From positions 1 to 24,106 of IMG/VR virus record IMGVR_UViG_3300005548_000033: DNA of 24,106 nt. One strand, 5' to 3'. The notes below the pieces were generated by a model. That model saw only the letters and a program-made list of their open reading frames with translations, made no database searches and was not told where the DNA came from. Below are positions 19,937 to 24,106 of this stretch, piece by piece; the stretch's first letter is position 1; each line of letters starts with the position of its first letter. Origin of the DNA: a virus. The position numbers and the translations under genes were made by a program.

Positions 19937-20088
19937 CAGATGGCTTCCAGTAGGTACTTGTCGCCTTGATCAGTCTCTTCGACATTCAAGGCGTAGTAGC
20001 ATGCAGGACACTTCTCGATAGAACCAGGCGACCAGAGTTCAACATCGATCTCGAAATAGCAGACCGGGCAAGTACAGGTGAGATGCAT
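19936..20088 (-). CDS. Zinc-ribbon mini-protein, 50 aa
   Basis: A 50-codon frame from the ATG at 20088 (TGATG with the RNase H stop) to a TGA at 19936 (TGATG with the next gene). Two CxxC pairs (CPVC at 7-10 and CPAC at 27-30) form a compact zinc ribbon, preceded by an extra Cys5, and followed by an acidic tail (NVEETDQGDKYLLEAI). Both-sided coupling and a complete four-Cys set support it. Confidence 0.7.
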   Translation of the reverse strand: MHLTCTCPVCYFEIDVELWSPGSIEKCPACYYALNVEETDQGDKYLLEAI

Positions 20089-20954
20089 CAGAAACCTCCA
20101 CCTTCCATCAACTTCGTGAGCCTATTCTTCACGAAGTAATTGTATGTTTTCCCTGTGACAGGAACTTGGGATTCGTAATTCTGTATGATCTTTTGAGTCA
20201 GATCTTCAGGAATCTCGCGGAGATCAACCAAGGTCTTGTTCCGTTTGAATGCCTCAAGCATGTCGAAGGTGGTGCAGAACTTCTCAGGATTCGCGAGACC
20301 GAGTGCCTCACATTGAGCCAGCCAGGTAGCCTTCACAGGCTTCTGCCGCTTACCCTCAGTCACCAGCGTGTCTGGATCAGAGAGAATGTTCGGGACGCCG
20401 TCGCCGTCATCACCTTTCACGATGTGCCGGAGCAGGCTGTAGTCAGTACTCTTCGGGGTGATCCACTTACCATGGTGCAGTGACCACTGCTTGATGTTCG
20501 GACTGATCGTCAACTGAACCTGGACAAAGTCCTTATCAGATGAGAAGATCGCGACATCACGATGTGGCGCGTACACCTTGCAGAGCGATCCAATGAGATC
20601 GTCAGCCTCGGCTCCATCGACTTGCAGTGAGACAACAGGCAGGTGCTCTCGTACTTCTTCCTTGAACTCTTCGTACAGAGGGAAGAAGGCCTTCCAGTCG
20701 AACTTGTCTTTGTCCCGGGCCTTCTTGCGATTGCCCTTGTAGTACTGGAAGAAGTCACGGCGCCAGTAGTTCTGTGCGTCATAGCACATCACCCACTCAG
20801 CGTACTGCTTGTTCCGGGAACGGAGTTTGATCAGTTCCTCGATGACGAGGATACGAATCATTTGCAGATCAGGTTGGTCACCTGTCTGCTGGAACCAACC
20901 CTGGCACTTGCTGAATACCAAGTTGGATGCGTCAACGAGGGCAATACCCTTCAT
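20088..20954 (-). CDS. rnh: T4 RNase H-like 5' nuclease (flap endonuclease family), 288 aa
   Basis: It has the FEN/RNase H metal-binding residues in order: LVDASN (Asp8), CYDAQNYWRR (Asp59), VDGAEADDLIG (Glu116, Asp118, Asp119), SSDKDF (Asp140, Asp142) and KGDDGDGVPNI (Asp182, Asp183, Asp185). The QYYKGNRKK segment is the usual helical arch region. The length is near T4 RNase H (305 aa). It removes RNA primers and short flaps from Okazaki fragments. It lies two genes downstream of the primase, and the ATG at 20954 has an AGAGG site. Confidence 0.9.
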   Translation of the reverse strand: MKGIALVDASNLVFSKCQGWFQQTGDQPDLQMIRILVIEELIKLRSRNKQYAEWVMCYDAQNYWRRDFFQYYKGNRKKARDKDKFDWKAFFPLYEEFKEEVREHLPVVSLQVDGAEADDLIGSLCKVYAPHRDVAIFSSDKDFVQVQLTISPNIKQWSLHHGKWITPKSTDYSLLRHIVKGDDGDGVPNILSDPDTLVTEGKRQKPVKATWLAQCEALGLANPEKFCTTFDMLEAFKRNKTLVDLREIPEDLTQKIIQNYESQVPVTGKTYNYFVKNRLTKLMEGGGF

Positions 20955-20955
20955 G

Positions 20956-21141
20956 TCAATCCTCTATCACGATTTCCTTGAGCTTGACGTACTCGCTCGG
21001 GAAAACTAAGAATGGTACATTGTTTTCACTGGCGTCAGCCTTTGCTTCTTTGATGAGTTGCAGGACGCTGTCCAGGTAGGCCTGTTTCTTGTTTCGTGGG
21101 ATAGTTGAAGTGTTAACTTCAACGTAGATGATTCTCTTCAT
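20956..21141 (-). CDS. Hypothetical protein, 61 aa
   Basis: The ATG at 21141 overlaps the previous stop as ATGA. It has a strand-helix-strand layout (RIIYVEVNTSTIP, then AYLDSVLQLIKEAKAD, then VPFLVFPSEYV). The protein ends 1 nt before the RNase H ATG. No family recognised. Position suggests a replication accessory role, by context only. Confidence 0.65.
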   Translation of the reverse strand: MKRIIYVEVNTSTIPRNKKQAYLDSVLQLIKEAKADASENNVPFLVFPSEYVKLKEIVIED

Positions 21142-21326
21142 TTCAAAGTCGCCTTGTGATGTCTTCGTTCATAGCACTCCAAGTCAAGATCGTCGAGGTC
21201 ATCTTCAAGGGTTAGATGACTCAGGGTCTGTCGGATTTGACGTTCGCGAGCCCGGGTGGAGCGGTCTTCGATGGACTCGGCCTTTTTCTGATTAGCGTCA
21301 GAACGCGGGTGGTTGCTTTTGCTCAT
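21138..21326 (-). CDS. Charged hypothetical protein, 62 aa
   Basis: It starts at the ATG at 21326, one base after the primase stop (TGACATG). The N-terminal half is basic and Ser/Asn-rich (SKSNHPRSDANQKK), then an Arg-rich helix (RARERQIRQTLSHL), then an acidic Asp/Leu run (LEDDLDDLDLECYE) and a basic end. It could bind a DNA or protein partner, but this is speculation. The open frame further upstream lies inside the primase gene and is not used. Confidence 0.6.
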   Translation of the reverse strand: MSKSNHPRSDANQKKAESIEDRSTRARERQIRQTLSHLTLEDDLDDLDLECYERRHHKATLK

Positions 21327-21327
21327 G

Positions 21328-22422
21328 TCACTTTTTGATTGGGTGCTTGAACTCTGACAGAGCCAGTTGTGCGGAGAGTCCTTGCTTCGTTCGCTGGCTG
21401 AGGTATGCGTGGAGCTGGTCCCTGCTCCATCCGTTCTTGATGGCTTCGTTCGCATCTTTGAATGGGAATTTTCGGTCGTATATAACCACCGGAATGCCTA
21501 GGTCCACTGCCTTCTTGAATTGATAGAAGATTTCATAGTTGGAGCGGTAGTCATTGTCAAAGACGAAAACGAAGTCGTCACACTTTTCTTGCAGGTATTT
21601 AATCTCCGACGTGAGAGCACCGCCGGCGACTGCGATTCCGTTGTCGATCATCATCGCGTCAATCGGGCCTTCAAAAACCCATACGCGCTTTGACCAGTCA
21701 ACGTGATTGAGGCCCCAGACCTTCTTCCCTAATTCGTCAAGTTGGAAGGTTTGGTGCCGTCGATGAGGGTCTGGGCTTTCGAGGATTCGGGCCTGGACGA
21801 ATACCGGTAGACCGCCATCATAGAAAGGGATGAGCACAGCGGTTTCGACCGCTCTTGGAACTCTTTCAGAATATCGGGGAATGGCACGGAATACCTCTCT
21901 GAGATCTGCTGTATAATGCAGCTCATGATAGAGTACTTCAGGTATTCTCCTTCCTTGAACGTACGTTTTGGCTGGATGTTCTGCCGGGAGGCTTGCGATG
22001 GTCGGGAAGCGCGCAAGTATGCCTGCCTTTCTTTCAAGCCCTTCCCTGGATCCCTCGGAATCTGTGTCATTTTTGTCATGGTTGAATACCGGTTTCGTGC
22101 TGGTGAGTTCAGCTTCACGTTGTTTGGGTGTACGCTTCTCGCCGTTGTAGAATCTCTCGTAGCAGTATTCCTGCCAGAGCCCAACAGAGAAGTGTTTGAT
22201 AAAGTTAGCAAGACTCATGCTCGCCTGACAGTTGTGACAGCGGAACGCCACAACATCATCGAAAGTGTATAAATATCCTCGAGTCTTGTATTTGTTCTTC
22301 TGGGAGTCGCCGCAGATAGGGCACCGGAAGGTGTACAACCCAGAATTCAGAGTCTTGAAACGCTCTAAATAGACAGAGATGAGGTTGATGTACTTTTGAT
22401 CTACATAATTCATCAGCGTCAT
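21328..22422 (-). CDS. 61: gp61-like DNA primase, 364 aa
   Basis: It has an N-terminal zinc-binding domain with CPICGD (Cys34, Cys37) and RCHNCQ (Cys62, Cys65), and a Toprim catalytic core with VWVFEGPIDAMM (Glu251) and VFVFDNDYRSN (Asp289, Asp291). The size is close to T4 gp61 (342 aa). It makes RNA primers for lagging-strand synthesis with the gp41 helicase. The start is ambiguous: an ATG at 22422 (assumed) or 22413; a GGAGG lies 16 nt before the first, an unusually long spacing. The opposite strand carries TATAAATA at 22268-22275. Confidence 0.88.
   Translation of the reverse strand: MTLMNYVDQKYINLISVYLERFKTLNSGLYTFRCPICGDSQKNKYKTRGYLYTFDDVVAFRCHNCQASMSLANFIKHFSVGLWQEYCYERFYNGEKRTPKQREAELTSTKPVFNHDKNDTDSEGSREGLERKAGILARFPTIASLPAEHPAKTYVQGRRIPEVLYHELHYTADLREVFRAIPRYSERVPRAVETAVLIPFYDGGLPVFVQARILESPDPHRRHQTFQLDELGKKVWGLNHVDWSKRVWVFEGPIDAMMIDNGIAVAGGALTSEIKYLQEKCDDFVFVFDNDYRSNYEIFYQFKKAVDLGIPVVIYDRKFPFKDANEAIKNGWSRDQLHAYLSQRTKQGLSAQLALSEFKHPIKK
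22268..22275 (+). promoter_or_regulatory. Exact T4-type late -10 TATAAATA, antisense within the primase gene
   Basis: The plus strand reads GTATAAATATCC, a full 8-of-8 match to the T4 late promoter element. It points at the rightward genes that start at 22469, giving a leader of about 190 nt. The gap between divergent genes is only 46 nt and shows no good sigma70 promoter, so a site inside the primase gene is reasonable. An exact 8-mer can also occur by chance. Confidence 0.35.
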
Positions 22423-22468
22423 TATAAGTGATTTGATACCTCCTCCTTCCCCACTACGGAAACAGTAT
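22423..22468. other. Divergent switch point between leftward and rightward genes
   Basis: This 46-nt interval separates the primase start from the PKD gene start and is the only strand change in the window. A leftward GGAGGAGG lies in it. A TATAAT overlaps the primase ATG on the minus strand but has no good -35. No rightward promoter is evident within it. Confidence 0.5.
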
Positions 22469-22852
22469 ATGGCCAAGAACGACGATCATCTGTGGTTCCA
22501 CCCTCAGACGGGTGAGCCAATTCCGCGCGACGATAAGCCTGCATCCAAGGCCACGGCTGCGCCACAGCTCACATTCTCGAAGCTCTCGGGTCCTGCTCCG
22601 CTTGATCTGACTGTCAAGTTCCCAGGTGGAGCTGACCTCAGTTCCGCTGTCATCCACTGGGGTGACGGTTCGAAGGACTCCAAGATTGACCTCCACACGA
22701 CTGGCGAAGCGACGCACGCGTATCACAACGTTGGCGAATGCACACTCAAGGTTGCGGTGACTCTCGGCGACGGAAACATCCACACCGTCGAGAAGCTCGT
22801 GAAGATCAAGCCTGCAGCTCCCGTCAAGAAGGCTGACGAAGCTACCGCGTAA
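22469..22852 (+). CDS. PKD-domain protein, probable virion protein, 127 aa
   Basis: The ATG at 22469 gives MAKNDDHLWFHPQTG; a GGA is 8 nt upstream. Residues about 33-115 match the PKD fold: Pro-rich start, DLTVKFPGG, the diagnostic HWGDGSKD (Trp64-Gly65-Asp66-Gly67), a HAYHNVGE turn and LKVAVTLGDG. PKD and Ig-like domains are common decorations of phage capsids and tails. The N-terminal 30 residues are charged and Lys-rich with a Pro/Ala linker. No signal peptide or TM segment. A virion surface role is inferred from fold and from its late-type neighbours. Confidence 0.75.
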   Translation: MAKNDDHLWFHPQTGEPIPRDDKPASKATAAPQLTFSKLSGPAPLDLTVKFPGGADLSSAVIHWGDGSKDSKIDLHTTGEATHAYHNVGECTLKVAVTLGDGNIHTVEKLVKIKPAAPVKKADEATA

Positions 22853-22878
22853 CCCCAACCAAGGTGAAGTGATACATA

Positions 22879-23271
22879 ATGGATCGGCCTAAGATTGACC
22901 AGAAAGACGTCAAAGAATTCGCCAAGGATGGCTTCAAGTTTCAGGGGGTCTTTTCGGAGGCCCACTTTGAAAGGGAATTCGTCGTCTTCATCACCATCAG
23001 GAAGATGATATCTCGGTTCCTCAAGACTGGAGAGATCAACGAGAAGTTGTTGATTAACAACATCATCTGTACGTTGAACTCTTTCGGAATCAGGAAGTGC
23101 AACGTCGTTTTCCGGTTGATGTGTTCAGACGTGCAGTATAGTGTGGTGAAAGCTATACTCATGTTCCTCAGATGCTACGATTTTGCGGTTGGTGAAGATG
23201 TCTATCCCAATCGAATTATCGTGGACATCCTCAAGGATGTATCTGTTCGGTACAATCTTGATCACTTGTAG
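22879..23271 (+). CDS. Hypothetical protein, 130 aa
   Basis: The start at 22879 has AAGGTG about 12 nt upstream, slightly long. The protein looks all-helical: a charged N-terminus (KIDQKDVKEFAKDGFKF), a KLLINNIICTLNSFGIRK helix, a SDVQYSVVKAILMFLR helix, and a C-terminal DILKDVSVRYNLDHL. Proteins of this shape occur in other T4-like phages but I cannot name a family. It lies between the PKD and spanin genes and is presumably late. Confidence 0.7.
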   Translation: MDRPKIDQKDVKEFAKDGFKFQGVFSEAHFEREFVVFITIRKMISRFLKTGEINEKLLINNIICTLNSFGIRKCNVVFRLMCSDVQYSVVKAILMFLRCYDFAVGEDVYPNRIIVDILKDVSVRYNLDHL

Positions 23272-23280
23272 GACTCCAAA

Positions 23281-23808
23281 ATGTTCACGAAACTACTCGC
23301 ATACGTTCTCGGCGCCATCTTTCTCATCGGATTGGGAGCCGTGCCAGCCTGGTACTACACACAGCAGTACGAGGTCAACAAGTACACCGCCCAGATTGAG
23401 AAGGCAAACCAAGAGGCCGACCAGAAGCTCATCGACCTCACAGTAGCGAAGGGCAAGGTTGAAATTGAGCTTTACCAAGCGAAGAACGACATTCAGAACA
23501 AGTATGAAAAGGCCATTCGAGATGATCAGGAAACTATTGCTAAGCTCCATGCTACTAATACAAGGCTGCAGTTCACTATCGCCAACAAAGATCGTGAACA
23601 CGCCAGTGCCGGAAATCCCGGCTCCACCAGCGGCAGTGACAACACCGGCTCCACCACCGTCGTACTTCCTCAACCAATTTCTGACGCTATTCTCAGCCTC
23701 GCCCTTAGAGCCGATTCCGTATCTGAACAGCTCCGAGCCTGCCAATCCTGGGTTGCCACCACTCAAGCAGCCCTAGACAAGTGGAAGAAAGACAACAAAA
23801 TCAAGTAG
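23281..23808 (+). CDS. Inner-membrane spanin (Rz-like), 175 aa
   Basis: It has the i-spanin layout: an N-terminal TM anchor (residues about 5-24, LAYVLGAIFLIGLGAVPAWY), then about 75 residues of charged periplasmic helix (TAQIEKANQEADQKLIDL), a Gly/Ser/Thr linker (GNPGSTSGSDNTGSTT), and a helical C-terminus with LRACQSWVATTQAALDKW. The single TM plus long coiled coil and the lipoprotein gene embedded in it identify the pair. It joins the inner and outer membranes in the last step of lysis. AGGA lies 7 nt before the ATG. Confidence 0.8.
   Translation: MFTKLLAYVLGAIFLIGLGAVPAWYYTQQYEVNKYTAQIEKANQEADQKLIDLTVAKGKVEIELYQAKNDIQNKYEKAIRDDQETIAKLHATNTRLQFTIANKDREHASAGNPGSTSGSDNTGSTTVVLPQPISDAILSLALRADSVSEQLRACQSWVATTQAALDKWKKDNKIK
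23522..23776 (+). CDS. Outer-membrane spanin (Rz1-like lipoprotein) embedded in the i-spanin gene, 84 aa
   Basis: It is read in the +1 frame wholly inside the i-spanin gene. The ATG at 23522 has AAAAGG 9 nt upstream; an alternative in-frame ATG is at 23504. The N-terminus MIRKLLLSSMLLIQGCSS is a lipoprotein signal with Cys16 as the lipidated residue. The mature part is Pro-rich (VPEIPAPPAAVTTPAPPP, later PGLPPLKQP), as in Rz1. It would bind the i-spanin across the periplasm. This nested layout is known from lambda and other coliphages. Confidence 0.8.
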   Translation: MIRKLLLSSMLLIQGCSSLSPTKIVNTPVPEIPAPPAAVTTPAPPPSYFLNQFLTLFSASPLEPIPYLNSSEPANPGLPPLKQP

Positions 23809-23829
23809 TCACCCTACAAGGAACGAAAG

Positions 23830-24106
23830 ATGCCTGACTCAAAGAAGACTGTGGTGACACAGACTCCGCCTGCACCCGCTCCAGCATCCACTATCGGTGC
23901 TGCGCGCAGGGTTGCTATTCTGTCTCAGAAGACCGGGACACAGACTCGATCCACAACTATCGACGGAACAAAGATCTTCACAATCCTTCCGTTGCAAGAC
24001 GGCGAAGTCAAGCTGCATCAAGACAATCACGGCGACTTCTTCTTCCCAAATAGTAATCCGATCACAATCACATTCAAGGGAGCATGGCCGGTTGATCCTC
24101 CGCCAC
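23830..24106 (+). CDS. Hypothetical protein, 5' part only (runs off window)
   Basis: The ATG at 23830 has AAGGA 7 nt upstream and the frame stays open to the window end (92 codons). The N-terminal 20 residues are Pro/Ala/Thr-rich (TVVTQTPPAPAPASTIGAAR). The rest looks beta-rich (TTIDGTKIFTILPLQDGEVK, then HGDFFFPNSNPITITFKG), as in structural tail, head-fibre or decoration proteins. The C-terminus is unseen, so no identity can be given. Confidence 0.65.
   Translation, partial: MPDSKKTVVTQTPPAPAPASTIGAARRVAILSQKTGTQTRSTTIDGTKIFTILPLQDGEVKLHQDNHGDFFFPNSNPITITFKGAWPVDPPP

Noticed and set aside
22454-22858. Minus-strand 134-residue frame opposite the PKD gene
   Set aside because: The plus strand has a clear PKD domain with a good start; the antisense frame has no motif and is Arg/Ser-rich.
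1-24106. CRISPR arrays, insertion sequences and attachment sites
   Set aside because: No regularly spaced direct repeats, transposase or integrase motifs were seen.

Overview
This window reads as a piece of a T4-like tailed phage (myovirus) genome. The evidence is a set of genes resembling the T4 replication, recombination and late-transcription functions: a gp61-type primase, an RNase H/flap nuclease, a gp33-like late co-activator, a gp59-like helicase loader, a gp32-like ssDNA-binding protein, a DexA-like exonuclease and a DsbA-like small DNA-binding protein. The base composition looks balanced, around 50 % GC by eye. The host cannot be named from sequence alone. Genes are packed almost without gaps, and most neighbours overlap by TGATG or ATGA, which fixes many start codons and reveals several microgenes.

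Layout. Positions 1-22422 are transcribed leftward (minus strand) and 22469-24106 rightward. (a) 1-5846 is an accessory block of about 21 small genes, including a cyclic-phosphate-processing receiver (cREC) protein, a SLOG-fold protein, a possible nucleotidyltransferase and a Zn-ribbon protein. Two near-consensus host-type promoters lie at about 3695-3723 and 5887-5915. (b) 5930-6708 is a secreted-protein gene with a rho-independent terminator. (c) 6719-12636 holds small SH3/KOW-like and single-TM proteins, an AAA+ ATPase, a DsbA-like protein and a DexA-like nuclease. Several of these carry an N-terminus resembling the T4 capsid-targeting sequence. It also contains a gene-free, inverted-repeat-rich stretch (7782-8290). 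(d) 12633-15677 encodes a 1014-residue protein ending in a PARP-type ADP-ribosyltransferase domain. (e) 15691-22422 is the replication block: gp32, gp59, gp33, a SleB-type cell-wall hydrolase, a RecB/MGME1-like nuclease, four consecutive zinc-ribbon mini-proteins, RNase H and primase. (f) 22469 to the end carries a PKD-domain protein, a conserved-looking unknown, an i-spanin with an embedded o-spanin, and the start of another gene.

How they fit together. Primase, gp59 and gp32 would serve lagging-strand synthesis, RNase H would remove primers, and the RecB-like nuclease and DexA would serve recombination or DNA degradation. gp33 and DsbA would serve late transcription, and TAAATA-type late-promoter candidates occur at several gene starts. 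The hydrolase and spanins make a lysis set split between two strands. The PARP protein, cREC and SLOG proteins are the best candidates for host take-over or counter-defence through nucleotide or NAD chemistry; that role is inference.
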